A DNA stretch of 64,000 nt, taken from positions 62,001 to 126,000 of the forward strand of contig JACQZI010000007.1 of assembly GCA_016207825.1 (NCBI GenBank), given 5' to 3'. Position numbers and translations under genes: made by a program. Within the stretch, counting starts at the first letter, position 1, and every line of letters begins with the position of its first letter. The DNA is from Planctomycetota bacterium. GTDB lineage: Bacteria; Planctomycetota; MHYJ01; JACQXL01; JACQZI01. The notes below the pieces were generated by a model. It saw nothing but the letters and a program-made list of their open reading frames with translations, was not told the origin of the DNA and did no database searches. Shown in pieces: positions 52,378 through 61,086 of the stretch.

Positions 52378-53076
52378 TTAACTCCCACTCGGAGCCCAAG
52401 CCTTACCACCAGTTACGATTGGCCAATCCGTGGTGTTGGTCGGGTCGGCTGCATTCCAACGTAAAGATGTTCCAGCGGTTGTAAACCATTTGCTGGCATC
52501 TGCACCGGTGTCTGCAGTATAGACAGTACCTTTTTCATTCATGATGAATGAACGGTCGCCGGATGAACCATAAGAAGCAGGAGCTGCCATGAAACCAAAA
52601 AGGTAATCATTAGCAACCATTACTGCTGTCCCGGCATAAACATTCACGTTATAATCATCTCCGGCAGAATTGTAATCAACCAATGCCTGCACATAATACC
52701 CTGCTTTTGCACCCAGCGTGGTGCTGATTGCGTTCCAGTCCTCGCTGATATTAGCAGAAATACTATCATCAGCATCCCAAGAAGCATCTGATTTTGCCAG
52801 ATCAAGGTTAATATATGCAGAAGGAGTTCCACCTTTTAACATACGATACAGGTGTGAAACATCTCTTGTCCAAAAATCGGTCTTTCCTGTTCCGGACATA
52901 GATGTCTGTCTCCATGTGGCTTCTGCCGCATGGATGGCTTTTAAGCTACCGATAGCCGCTGTTTCGTTAGCAGCCTTTCTTGAAGCCAAAAGGTTAGGAA
53001 TAGCAATGGCGGCGATGATAGCAATAATAGCCACCACGATCATCAGTTCTATCAGTGTAAAACCTTTGTTCTTCAT
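52378..53076 (-). CDS. type IV pilin/pseudopilin-like protein
   Basis: A 232-aa prepilin. A short basic leader MKNKG is followed by FTLIELMIVVAII: cleavage before F by a PilD-type peptidase, with the conserved Glu at +5. The hydrophobic spine continues into AIPNLLASRKAANETAAIGSLKAI. The globular part is rich in Gly, Ala, Asp and Ser, and lacks the C-terminal Cys pair of classical PilA. It is preceded by a consensus sigma-54 promoter and two palindromes, the arrangement typical of major pilin genes. AAAGGAG is its ribosome site. No other pilus genes are in the window. Confidence 0.9.
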   Translation of the reverse strand: MKNKGFTLIELMIVVAIIAIIAAIAIPNLLASRKAANETAAIGSLKAIHAAEATWRQTSMSGTGKTDFWTRDVSHLYRMLKGGTPSAYINLDLAKSDASWDADDSISANISEDWNAISTTLGAKAGYYVQALVDYNSAGDDYNVNVYAGTAVMVANDYLFGFMAAPASYGSSGDRSFIMNEKGTVYTADTGADASKWFTTAGTSLRWNAADPTNTTDWPIVTGGKAWAPSGS

Positions 53077-53190
53077 TTCTTTTCTCCTTTTTTATTTATT
53101 ATACTACTTTTCCCTTGTTTTAACTTACTTGTTTTCACCTCCTTTCATAATTTAAAACAAGGTCTTTTCTTAATTTACTTATATTATATA

Positions 53191-53205
53191 GCAAATATCG
53201 TGCCA
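53191..53205 (-). promoter_or_regulatory. sigma-54 (-24/-12) promoter of the pilin gene
   Basis: On the minus strand TGGCACG-N4-TTGCT is an exact match to the RpoN consensus. The expected start of transcription is near 53179, giving a leader of about 100 nt before the pilin ATG at 53076. Confidence 0.85.
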
Positions 53206-53216
53206 CCCTGAAAATC

Positions 53217-53244
53217 AATATATTGAGATATAACTCAATATATT
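53217..53244. promoter_or_regulatory. palindrome 1 upstream of the sigma-54 promoter
   Basis: AATATATTGAG and CTCAATATATT form a perfect 11-bp inverted repeat with a 6-base centre, centred about 50 bp upstream of the predicted pilin transcription start. It is a candidate activator-binding site (PilR/NtrC-type) or IHF-like bend region. Confidence 0.55.
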
Positions 53245-53278
53245 AAAGCAATGACAAAATTGCGCACTAAACTTTGTA

Positions 53279-53303
53279 AATAGTGACAAAAATTGTCACT
53301 ATT
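53279..53303. promoter_or_regulatory. palindrome 2: enhancer site or rpsG terminator
   Basis: AATAGTGACAA and TTGTCACTATT form a perfect 11-bp stem with a 3-base centre, about 110 bp upstream of the predicted pilin start and 9 bp after the rpsG stop. A bacterial enhancer-binding protein site is one reading and an rpsG terminator (without T-run) the other. Confidence 0.5.
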
Positions 53304-53311
53304 CTGCTTGA

Positions 53312-53785
53312 TTACATGGCAAAATGGGCGAAGGCTTTATTGGCTTCCGCCATCTTATGCACATTTTGCTTGGTAAGAATTGCTTCGCCTTCGCCTTTAT
53401 AGGCAGCGGCTAACTCGTCGGCTAATCTCAGATGCATCGGCTTGCCTTTTTTCTTCCTGGTCGCCTGAAGGATCCATCTTAACGCCAAACTTATCTGGCG
53501 CTTCGGAGGAACGCTTACCGGAACCTGGTAGGTTGCTCCACCGATTCTTTTTGATCTGACTTCTATTTCCGGTTTTACATTATCAATGGCTTTATTAAAT
53601 ATATCCAAAGGAGAGGCATCGGTTATCTTTTTGCCCACCTCGTCCAGAGCCTGGTAAAATATTCTTGAAGATGTGCTTTTCTTGCCATCCCACATCATGG
53701 AATTAATGAATTTGCTCGCCAATTTTGAACTGAACTTGTGGTCCGGCTTAACAAATTTCTCGAATGATTTAAACTTCTTTCCCAT
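53312..53785 (-). CDS. rpsG: 30S ribosomal protein S7
   Basis: A 157-aa protein of the small subunit head. PDHKFSSKLASKFINSMMWDGKKSTSSRIFYQALD, NVKPEIEVRSKRIGGATYQVPVSV and RQISLALRWILQATRKKK are S7 signatures. It follows rpsL by 6 bp as in the str operon. No fusA or tuf gene follows: the next downstream gene is a pilin behind its own promoter. The operon here is therefore only two genes. Confidence 0.95.
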   Translation of the reverse strand: MGKKFKSFEKFVKPDHKFSSKLASKFINSMMWDGKKSTSSRIFYQALDEVGKKITDASPLDIFNKAIDNVKPEIEVRSKRIGGATYQVPVSVPPKRQISLALRWILQATRKKKGKPMHLRLADELAAAYKGEGEAILTKQNVHKMAEANKAFAHFAM

Positions 53786-53791
53786 AGTATA

Positions 53792-54160
53792 TTATTTCGA
53801 TTTCCTTCCGTATTTTGACCGGCTTTGCTTGCGGTTATCAACTCCGGCACAATCCAAAACCCCGCGCAGGATATGATACCTGACGCCCGGTAAATCGCGG
53901 ACCCTTCCGCCACGTATCATCACAATAGAATGTTCTTGGAGGTTATGTCCTTCGCCCGGGATATAAGCGGTAACTTCTTTATTATTGCTTAAACGCACAC
54001 GCGCTACTTTTCTTAAGGCTGAATTAGGTTTTTTAGGCGTCATGGTTTTAACTATAACGCACACGCCTCTTTTCATGGGATTACTGTCTAAAACCGGAGA
54101 TTTTGATTTATAAACCGGCGCCCGCCTCCCTGATTTTATCAATTGGTTTATTGTCGGCAT
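53792..54160 (-). CDS. rpsL: 30S ribosomal protein S12
   Basis: A 122-aa decoding-centre protein. [78 protein letters not shown] and [10 protein letters not shown] are unmistakable. The residues equivalent to K43 and K88 of the streptomycin-binding site are present in TPKKPNS and GGRVKDLPG-like (here GGRVRDLPG, with Arg at the second site). That Lys-to-Arg at the second position is a natural variant also associated with streptomycin resistance in other bacteria; here it may simply be lineage-typical. Confidence 0.95.
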   Translation of the reverse strand: MPTINQLIKSGRRAPVYKSKSPVLDSNPMKRGVCVIVKTMTPKKPNSALRKVARVRLSNNKEVTAYIPGEGHNLQEHSIVMIRGGRVRDLPGVRYHILRGVLDCAGVDNRKQSRSKYGRKSK

Positions 54161-54207
54161 ACTGTCTTTACCTCTTTTATCTTTTCTATATTAACCAAAA
54201 CGTTTAA

Positions 54208-54235
54208 GTATACTACTTTTCCCTAAAGGGTCAAG
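54208..54235 (-). promoter_or_regulatory. sigma-70-type promoter of rpsL-rpsG
   Basis: On the minus strand TTGACC (54235-54230) and TATACT (54213-54208) are 16 bp apart, about 50 bp before the rpsL start. Confidence 0.65.
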
Positions 54236-54277
54236 AAAAATCACACCTCACTTAAAAATTATTTATACATTAAAGTT

Positions 54278-54306
54278 TTGACAATCCGCTAATCATCTGT
54301 TATCCC
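54278..54306 (+). promoter_or_regulatory. possible promoter of the MFS gene
   Basis: TTGACA (54278-54283) is followed after 17 bp by TATCCC, a weak -10. A small hairpin (CCCGG/CCGGG, about 54314-54333) lies in the leader, and no clear ribosome site precedes the ATG at 54348. Confidence 0.4.
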
Positions 54307-54347
54307 TAACAATTCCCCGGTGTGAAAACCGGGAAAATATCACTTTT

Positions 54348-55673
54348 ATGGCAGGAAAAATATTCCCGTTTGAAGGCAAGGCAAAAAGGAACCTCGGCGC
54401 TTTTGCCGCAGGGGCCGCCTGCAACGATACCGGCGAGGAGATGTATTCGCCTTTTTTAAGCTATTACGCCGGCAATATCCTGGGCGTAACCCCGGCCCAA
54501 TATGGCTTTATCGAAGGCATCTCGGAAGCAATCAACCGCATCCTTAAAGGGTTTACCGGCTCACTTTCCGACCGCTGGGGCCGTAAAGGCCCGGTCGTCC
54601 TGGGCTATATCCTCATCGTCACCTCGCGCCTCTTATTAAGCTTGGTAAGAGGTTGGGCAGGATTCGTTCCTGTCCGGGGCTTGAGGCAAGTCGGACGAGC
54701 ACTGCGCGACCCGGCTCGTGAGGCTTCCATTGCTGATTCCGTCCCCAAGGAACAGCGCGGGCGGGCATTCGGATTCCTCAACGCCGTTGATACCGTTGGC
54801 TCAGTCTTCGGACCGTTCCTCGGACTCTTTATCCTTTATTCGGCTACAAATGGATTTATAGATTTTTCCTTTATCACCAACCTCTTCACCCCTTCAAAAC
54901 TACAGAGTGAATTCACGCCGGAGGCCTATAAATGGCTTTTTATGTGGGCGGGCATTCCGACAATCATAAGCGGGTGGATTATCTGGCTCTTCCTTAAAGA
55001 AACAGTCAAGCCGGAACCACTCCTGAAAACGCCCCTCTTATACGAAAAGCCCTCTATTCTCGCCAGGATGATTTCCGTGTTTAAAAATCAATACGCCGCG
55101 GTCCGCACCTATTTCAGCCATAAAGAACTGCGTTTAGTCACCATCGCCCATATGGTCCTGGCAATCAGCGCCGTCCCCATGCAAATGATACTTTTCTATG
55201 TCTATTCCAAAGAATCGGGATTGGAAGCACCCATCTCCGTGGGCGCGTTGCTTTTCATCACCTTCTCACTTGTCGAATTTATATCATCCTATCCGGCAGG
55301 TATTATAGTGGATAAGCTCGGCAGGTTTAAAAGCCAGGTCCTGGCGAACGGCCTTTGCATCATCGCGCTATTCCTGCTTGCTTTTATAAAATCACCCGGC
55401 TGGCTTCTTTTACCCATAATACTTTATTCGGTTTTCCAGTCTATGTGGATGGTCTCAAGAAGGAGCATCATTGCGGATTTAGCACCGCAGCACGCCCGCG
55501 GGGAAACGCTTGGGACATTCTCCATGCTCTACGGAATAACCTCGCTTCTTTCCCCGATTCTGGTCGGCATATTATGGGATAGTATTTCAGCAACCTTTGC
55601 ATTTATGGCAATGGCATTTATCGCAGTTGGCGCCACGGGATTGCTTTTCATGGCGGAAAGGAAGAAGCGATGA
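54348..55673 (+). CDS. major facilitator superfamily transporter
   Basis: A 441-aa inner-membrane transporter with about 11-12 hydrophobic segments. SLSDRWGRKGPVVLGY is the MFS signature between helices 2 and 3 (DRxGRK), RQVGRALRDPAREASIADSV is a well-conserved helix-4/5 block, and IIVDKLGRFKSQVLA repeats the signature in the second half. The start MAGKIFPFEGKAKRNLGAFA is short of a long cytoplasmic tail. The substrate is unknown. It overlaps the following phosphatase gene by 4 bp, so the two are coupled. Confidence 0.88.
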   Translation: MAGKIFPFEGKAKRNLGAFAAGAACNDTGEEMYSPFLSYYAGNILGVTPAQYGFIEGISEAINRILKGFTGSLSDRWGRKGPVVLGYILIVTSRLLLSLVRGWAGFVPVRGLRQVGRALRDPAREASIADSVPKEQRGRAFGFLNAVDTVGSVFGPFLGLFILYSATNGFIDFSFITNLFTPSKLQSEFTPEAYKWLFMWAGIPTIISGWIIWLFLKETVKPEPLLKTPLLYEKPSILARMISVFKNQYAAVRTYFSHKELRLVTIAHMVLAISAVPMQMILFYVYSKESGLEAPISVGALLFITFSLVEFISSYPAGIIVDKLGRFKSQVLANGLCIIALFLLAFIKSPGWLLLPIILYSVFQSMWMVSRRSIIADLAPQHARGETLGTFSMLYGITSLLSPILVGILWDSISATFAFMAMAFIAVGATGLLFMAERKKR

Positions 55674-56416
55674 AACTACTCCGGAAATTCCTCAATTTGA
55701 GATTGTCACGCTCCTTCGGAACTCGTCCCGCCTTGCGGGAACGTCATTACGACCCCGATGGATATCGGGGGAAGCAATCTCAACTCGCAGGACGAAAACA
55801 AGTTGGGAAATTTCTCCGCGTAATCTGCATAATCTGCGTCACCGCCCTGCTTTTAGCCGCGCCCTGCTGCTGCAAGCGCGACCCTGCTGAATCGCTTAAA
55901 GCATATCCGGACCTGGTACAGCCTCAAAACGATATAGCCGGCTTAAGCAATTTCGCAAAGTTATCGGATAATGTCTGGCGCGGCGCCCAGCCGGAAGAAG
56001 AAGGCTTTATCCAGCTTAAGAAAATGGGCGTTAAAACCGTCATTAACCTGCGCAATTTCCATTCGGATAAAGATGATATTGCCGGATTAGGACTGCAGTA
56101 TGTCGAAATACCCTTAAACGCCGGCGATACGGACGAAGCCAACGTGGTTAAATTCCTCAAAGCCGTAACGAATTCAGATAACCTGCCCGTCTTTTTCCAC
56201 TGCCAGCACGGCAGCGACCGGACCGGCATGATGGCCGCCATCTACCGCATATATGTAGAGGGTTGGGATAAGGAAAAAGCAATTGCCGAACTGCCTGTCT
56301 TCGGCTTCCACGAAATATATGACGATATCCGCGACTACATAAATAAGCTTGATATCGAATCGCTCCGCAAAAAGGTAGAAGCCGCCCCGCCGATTAAGGC
56401 GAAAATTATCCCTTAA
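55670..56416 (+). CDS. lipoprotein dual-specificity/tyrosine phosphatase-like protein
   Basis: A 248-aa protein with the HCQHGSDRTG active-site loop (HCx5R) of DSP/PTP phosphatases, plus DNVWRGAQPEEEGFIQLKKMGVKTVINLR, the standard start of the DSP fold. The N-terminal ~65 residues contain a late hydrophobic segment (VICIICVTALLLAAPCC) with a lipobox-like end, preceded by an unusually long basic stretch that is encoded by a dispersed repeat (55699-55781). The true start may lie after the repeat. If exported, the phosphatase would act in the periplasm on phospho-sugars or lipids. It is coupled to the MFS gene by a 4-bp overlap. Confidence 0.8.
   Translation: MKLLRKFLNLRLSRSFGTRPALRERHYDPDGYRGKQSQLAGRKQVGKFLRVICIICVTALLLAAPCCCKRDPAESLKAYPDLVQPQNDIAGLSNFAKLSDNVWRGAQPEEEGFIQLKKMGVKTVINLRNFHSDKDDIAGLGLQYVEIPLNAGDTDEANVVKFLKAVTNSDNLPVFFHCQHGSDRTGMMAAIYRIYVEGWDKEKAIAELPVFGFHEIYDDIRDYINKLDIESLRKKVEAAPPIKAKIIP
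55699..55781. repeat. 83-bp dispersed palindromic repeat within the phosphatase 5' region
   Basis: The element is bounded by GAGATTG (55699-55705) and CAATCTC (55775-55781). It contains the inner inverted repeats CCCGC/GCGGG and CCCCGAT/ATCGGGG. This resembles the widespread GAGATTG...CAATCTC dispersed bacterial repeat. It keeps the phosphatase frame open and adds about 27 residues. Confidence 0.7.
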
Positions 56417-56582
56417 CGCCAGATTCCCATCACAATAGCTCCGGAAACTTATTATAAGTAAAAACATTTTGCTTGACCACGAAAGCTTATTCCGTTATAA
56501 TCTCTCTATAAACACAACAAGAGTTCGCCTGCTTTGAGATGACAGCAACCGATCAAATACTCTTTAAGGAGCAGAATATCTT

Positions 56583-57812
56583 ATGAGGAAAATTTATCTC
56601 TGCCTGCTGGTATTGATTGTTTTATTGCCTGTCGCTGCCCTTGCAGAGCAAAAAGATCAAGTGCAAAAGGCGCAGCAGGAAAAACTGGAAAAGCTCTGCG
56701 CAGATGCGACCGCACTCTATCAAGAGCAGAAATATAAAGAAGCGTCCGAACTATATCAACAAGCCGGCAAACTGCAATACACCAGAAAAGATGACGTCAC
56801 CGAAGCTTTTTATAATTTAGCCTGCTGCTATGCCCTACTGGATGAAAAGCCCAAAACGATTGATTCTTTAGCTAAGGCGATTAAAAACGGGTTCGACGAC
56901 CTTGACAGGATAACCGATGAAAAAGCCTTCGAAACCATTAAAGATAACGAGAAGTTCAAGGCGCTCCTGGAAAAACTCCCTAAACCGATAGTCGTATCGG
57001 ACATAAAAGTGACCAAAACCAAGAAGCTGGAAAAAGACCTGGCGAATGACCCCTGGGAAGAGGCATATGAACTGGAAACGGAGCATTTTAGGATAGCCCT
57101 TGATTTGCCAGAAAAAGACGGGATTGCCTTGGCTCAACAGATGGAGTATCTTCTTGAAACAATCTGCCGGGTTTTTAAGTTTGACAAAGCTCTTTGGAAG
57201 AAAGTCAAAAGGAATTGTTATTTATTCAAAGACCTGGAACACTTTAAGAATATCAGGGATAAAACCAATGGTGATAAAGGTGCGGCCGGCGGCTATGTCG
57301 GTGGAGAAACCCTGGTGGCCTGTTCGACGGTCCATGGTTACGGTTTCCTCGACTTGATTCCCTTGCACGAGAGCACACATTTAATCATGAATGTAATGCT
57401 GGCCGGTGGCAATCGCGGTATAAATAAAAACTTCTGGGCGGTTGAAGCCATCGCGGTTTATATGGGAAGCATGAAAGATGAGGGAAATAATAAATTCAGC
57501 TTCGGCAACGCTCCGCTTTGGGAATTGAAAAAGGTCTTCAAAGAAAGAGGAAATGAAGTGGCGGACCTTATCGATTGGGATAAACAAACCCTTTACAGCG
57601 GCGCCAATAAAAGCAACGCTTTCATATTGTCATACGGGGTCTGCCATTACCTTTTCAATGCGGAAAGAAAACGCTACCGGAATTCTTTTTGCGAATATAT
57701 CAAGCTGGTTTATAAGAAAGCCACTATCGATAAATCTTTTGAGGACATGGTAGGCATTACGCCTAAGGAATTGCAGGAAAAGGTAACCGCGCATATAGAC
57801 AGTTTAAAATAA
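56583..57812 (+). CDS. exported TPR protein with HExxH (peptidase MA-like) domain
   Basis: A 409-aa protein. A signal peptide (residues 1-21, VAALAEQ cleavage) is followed by a helical TPR-like region (residues ~33-130, ALYQEQKYKEASELYQQAGK, EAFYNLACCYALLDEKPKT). A domain with HESTH (H262, E263, H266), the zinc-metalloprotease HExxH motif of the MA/gluzincin group, then follows; the third ligand is not obvious (EAIAVYMG at ~288 offers a Glu). DUF1570-type planctomycete proteins have this layout. It is probably a periplasmic metallopeptidase or a degenerate binding relative. It stands alone with no operon partner. Confidence 0.75.
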   Translation: MRKIYLCLLVLIVLLPVAALAEQKDQVQKAQQEKLEKLCADATALYQEQKYKEASELYQQAGKLQYTRKDDVTEAFYNLACCYALLDEKPKTIDSLAKAIKNGFDDLDRITDEKAFETIKDNEKFKALLEKLPKPIVVSDIKVTKTKKLEKDLANDPWEEAYELETEHFRIALDLPEKDGIALAQQMEYLLETICRVFKFDKALWKKVKRNCYLFKDLEHFKNIRDKTNGDKGAAGGYVGGETLVACSTVHGYGFLDLIPLHESTHLIMNVMLAGGNRGINKNFWAVEAIAVYMGSMKDEGNNKFSFGNAPLWELKKVFKERGNEVADLIDWDKQTLYSGANKSNAFILSYGVCHYLFNAERKRYRNSFCEYIKLVYKKATIDKSFEDMVGITPKELQEKVTAHIDSLK

Positions 57813-57858
57813 CCACAATCAGGCGCCGCAAATTAACCCGTAGCCATCGCCTCTGCTG

Positions 57859-60800
57859 CTAATTCTTCCTCAACGGGAAGCGGCTGACCACCACCGCCTC
57901 CTCCGGCACGATTACCTGGTCGCCCTGGCTCAATTGCCGCTTCTGTTTTTCCGGCTTCTCTTTTTCTATCGGCGGCAAGGGATAAATACGCAGGACCGTC
58001 CCCTTTTTGGCGTCATCCTTGTTATTGACTAGGACCAATCCGGTCTGGACAGTCCCAACTAATGTGCAGGAAGTGACCACGCCCAGGTATTCGCCCCTGC
58101 GGCTGACCACCGGGTCGCCCGGCTTTATCGAACGCGCGCCGGCAGAGGTAATCTGGAACCGGGCAATCCTCCGCTTGGTCTTGGCTTCCTTTTCCAGATA
58201 GGCCTTGCGCCCGATAAAGAACGGCTTGTGGCGCTTGACAAACGAGCCGTAAACCGCCTCGGTCGGTATTACATTATTGCCTCCGGACAGCTCATGCCCG
58301 TAAAGCGGCAGACCGGCTTCTGTCCTCAATGAATCGCGCGATGCCAGCCCGCATGGCTTTAATCCGAACGGTTTCCCCGCTTCCAAAAGCATCTGCCAGA
58401 GTTTTACCGCCTGGTTATAATCCACAAACATCTCAAAGCCGATGTCTTCTCCGGTGTATCCGGTCCGCGCCGGGGTTATCTTTACGCCGCCTTTCAGCAT
58501 AAAATCGGCGAATGAAGAACGCTTAAGATGCACCAGCCGCTCCTTGTCCTTCTCGCTTTCCATCAAAGACTGCAGAATCTGTATCGAGTTCTTTCCCTGC
58601 AGAGCGATATTGGTCAGTTTTCCGTCCCGTAAATCGGCAAGCTGAACCGTTCCTTCCAGCTCCATATTCGGGTTATCGCGGTCGATTATCACCTTGCGCT
58701 CATTTACCGCTTTGAACCACTGCATAATCTTTTCCGCATTGGAGGCATTGACCACTATAATGTAATAATCCTCTTTGACCTTGTAAAGGAAGGCATCATC
58801 CAGCACATCCCCGTCCGGAGAAAGTATGTAAGAATAATGCGCCTGGCCATTACGCATCTTCGGTACGTAATTAGTCGTTACCAAATCCAGGAACCTCGTG
58901 GCATAGGGTCCTTTGATTTCAATCTTCCCCATATGGGAAACGTCAAAGAGCCCGGCCGCCTCGCGGACTGCTTGGTGCTCTTCGCTCGCGCGCGTGTACC
59001 AGACCGGCATGGACCATCCGGCAAACGGAATCATAAAGTTCTTCTTGGTAAGCTTGAGGTGCTCCTCATAAAGCGCCGTCTTTCTCTCCCCTTCATAAGG
59101 CTTCTCCTGGAATTCCGACTTTTTACTTGTTACTTGTGACTTGTTACTTTTTATTAGCTCCTTCTGACCGATGAAATAGGGCTTGTTCTCATTAAACATC
59201 AGGTTAACTTTTGCACCCTCAACCCTTAAACTCTTAAACTCTTCATCTCTTAAACTCTTAATGACCACCGGTCCTTCCACTTTTGAATAAATATCCGCCT
59301 CATCAAAGAAGATATAGCCGTCTGACAGGCCCTTTAGCAAGGTCATCAGCTTATCCGCCTTGGAGCCTTCCGGCTTCACGAGATAATGCTGGTAGCCTTC
59401 GGGCGTATCAAGCAGGCGCTGGATGGTGGAATCGGAAATCGTGGCGCCTTTTTCATTAAGGAAGGATGCCGCGACTTCTGCGTTTTCCTTCAACTCATAC
59501 ATATTAATGCCCACCAGGCTCTGCAGGAACGCCGTGGCGCGCTCCCCGATAATTTCTATCGCCTCTGTCTTATGGGCCTTTGAACTGCCGGCTTTATTGA
59601 CCGGGAACTTCCTGGCCAGCTCTTCCACTTCCTTCCGCGCCTCTTCCATTATTTCCAGCTTTATCTTTCCGCGCGTTATCCTGCCGGAAGAACAAATAAT
59701 CTTAAACGGTTTTATATTGGTCAGGACTTTATGGACAATCGCGGCGACCTTTTCCATCTCCGCTTTGCCCATCCCGCGCTGGGAAAGTATCGGCGTCCCC
59801 AAGCGGATGCCTCTGGGCCTGGTGCCGGTCTCGTCTCCCGGCAGGGCGTTTTTATTACAGGTGATTCCGCATAAATCAAGAATGTTGGATGCCACATCGC
59901 CGTCAATGTAAATATCGCCCGGCATTTTGGATAAATCAATCAATAGCAAATGAGAATTCGTCCCGCCGTAGGCAAGCGTAAAGCCGAGCTTCTGGAGCGC
60001 CGCGGCAAGCGCCTGGCAGTTATCCACTATCCGCTTCTGGAGCTCCTTGAATTCCTTGGTCGCGGCAAGCTTGAAAGCGACTGCCTTGGCAAGTATGTTA
60101 TTAAGGTGCGGTCCGCCCTGCTCTCCCGGAAATACGCCGAAATCTATCCGCTTGGCGACTTCTTCGCTGGTGGAAAGGATGATGGCGCCCCTGGGCCCGC
60201 ACATCGTCTTGTGAGTGGTCAGCGTGACGACATCAGCGTGCCCGACCGGATTCGGGAAAAGGCCGGCAACGACCAATCCGGATGGATGCGAGATATCCGC
60301 CAGGAGCACCGCCCCCGGACGGGAGAAATTCGGTATCTGGACCGGCACCGCGCGCGCGATTTCCGCCAGCTTCTTCCAGTCTATTGACCATGGATACGCG
60401 CTCGCCCCGGCGATAATCATCTTTGGCTTGTGCTCCATTGCCAGTTGTCTTATAAGTTCATAATCCATCTTGCCGGTTTTCATATCCACCGTGTACGGCA
60501 CCACTTTATATTGGCGTCCGGAACGGTTAAAAGGGCTTCCGTGGGTCAGGTGCCCGCCGTAGGAAAGCGCCATGCCCATGACTGTATCGCCCGGAACGAC
60601 AAAGGCATTATAGACCGCGTTGTTGGCGGCCGCGCCGGATAATGACTGGACATTCACGGATATCTTATCCGCCGGGACATCGCTCGTGGCGAATATCTCC
60701 GCCGCCCTTCTTTGGGCAAGGACTTCGACGATATTGCAGAATTCCGCGCCCTTGTAAAAACGCCTGTCCCCGTAACGGCGGTGGAAGGCAAGGTAGCGGT

Positions 60801-61086
60801 CGTGGTCTTTATCTATCAGGTTACGCTCGTAGGTAGTCATGCGGATGGAGGGGTAGCCTTCGGCATATTTATTGGAATAAGGGTTATTGAGCGCGTCCAG
60901 CACCGGCTGGGGGCAGATGCTTTCGGAGGCAATCATAATGAGCTTATCCTCCTGCCGTTTGGCCTCTTCGCTTATCAGGGAAGAAACCTCGGCATCCAGC
61001 TTGGAAAGCTCCTCATCAAACAGGAAATTGTCTTTGGTCTTCATGGCTTTTTTTCTCCCGTCAATTCGTTGCGTTGTTGATTCCAT
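57859..61086 (-). CDS. fused serine hydroxymethyltransferase-aminomethyltransferase (GlyA-GcvT)
   Basis: A 1075-aa protein; the start at 61086 has AGGAG 7 bp upstream. Residues ~15-500 are SHMT (LIASES-like IMIASESICPQPV, KYAEGYPS, PLP lysine in TTHKTMCGPRG at K293). Residues ~505-640 are a partial GcvT-like segment (IEIIGERATAFLQSLVG). Residues ~660-1075 are a full aminomethyltransferase (FAGWSMPVWY, EAAGLFDVSHMG, ARTGYTGEDIGFEMF, SRDSLRTEAGLPLYGHEL). Both use tetrahydrofolate: SHMT interconverts serine and glycine, and GcvT passes the glycine methylene to THF. Fusion would channel C1 units. Two linkers carry short repeats. Other glycine-cleavage genes are not in the window. Confidence 0.92.
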   Translation of the reverse strand: MESTTQRIDGRKKAMKTKDNFLFDEELSKLDAEVSSLISEEAKRQEDKLIMIASESICPQPVLDALNNPYSNKYAEGYPSIRMTTYERNLIDKDHDRYLAFHRRYGDRRFYKGAEFCNIVEVLAQRRAAEIFATSDVPADKISVNVQSLSGAAANNAVYNAFVVPGDTVMGMALSYGGHLTHGSPFNRSGRQYKVVPYTVDMKTGKMDYELIRQLAMEHKPKMIIAGASAYPWSIDWKKLAEIARAVPVQIPNFSRPGAVLLADISHPSGLVVAGLFPNPVGHADVVTLTTHKTMCGPRGAIILSTSEEVAKRIDFGVFPGEQGGPHLNNILAKAVAFKLAATKEFKELQKRIVDNCQALAAALQKLGFTLAYGGTNSHLLLIDLSKMPGDIYIDGDVASNILDLCGITCNKNALPGDETGTRPRGIRLGTPILSQRGMGKAEMEKVAAIVHKVLTNIKPFKIICSSGRITRGKIKLEIMEEARKEVEELARKFPVNKAGSSKAHKTEAIEIIGERATAFLQSLVGINMYELKENAEVAASFLNEKGATISDSTIQRLLDTPEGYQHYLVKPEGSKADKLMTLLKGLSDGYIFFDEADIYSKVEGPVVIKSLRDEEFKSLRVEGAKVNLMFNENKPYFIGQKELIKSNKSQVTSKKSEFQEKPYEGERKTALYEEHLKLTKKNFMIPFAGWSMPVWYTRASEEHQAVREAAGLFDVSHMGKIEIKGPYATRFLDLVTTNYVPKMRNGQAHYSYILSPDGDVLDDAFLYKVKEDYYIIVVNASNAEKIMQWFKAVNERKVIIDRDNPNMELEGTVQLADLRDGKLTNIALQGKNSIQILQSLMESEKDKERLVHLKRSSFADFMLKGGVKITPARTGYTGEDIGFEMFVDYNQAVKLWQMLLEAGKPFGLKPCGLASRDSLRTEAGLPLYGHELSGGNNVIPTEAVYGSFVKRHKPFFIGRKAYLEKEAKTKRRIARFQITSAGARSIKPGDPVVSRRGEYLGVVTSCTLVGTVQTGLVLVNNKDDAKKGTVLRIYPLPPIEKEKPEKQKRQLSQGDQVIVPEEAVVVSRFPLRKN
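59119..59154. repeat. short repeat tract in the GlyA-GcvT linker (ACTTGTTA units)
   Basis: ACTTTTTACTTGTTACTTG and TGACTTGTTACTTTTTA are degenerate 7-8-bp repeats. On the coding strand they specify SNKSQVTSKKSE, just before the GcvT domain. Confidence 0.6.
59221..59261. repeat. short repeat tract in the GlyA-GcvT linker (CTTAAACT units)
   Basis: ACCCTTAAACTCTTAAACTC and TTCATCTCTTAAACTCTTAA are degenerate 9-bp repeats coding for IKSLRDEEFKSLRVEG, between the partial and full GcvT parts. Confidence 0.6.

Noticed and set aside
59423-59911. A 162-residue plus-strand frame opposite glyA
   Set aside because: Shadow of the strongly supported GlyA-GcvT coding strand; no ribosome site or known motif.
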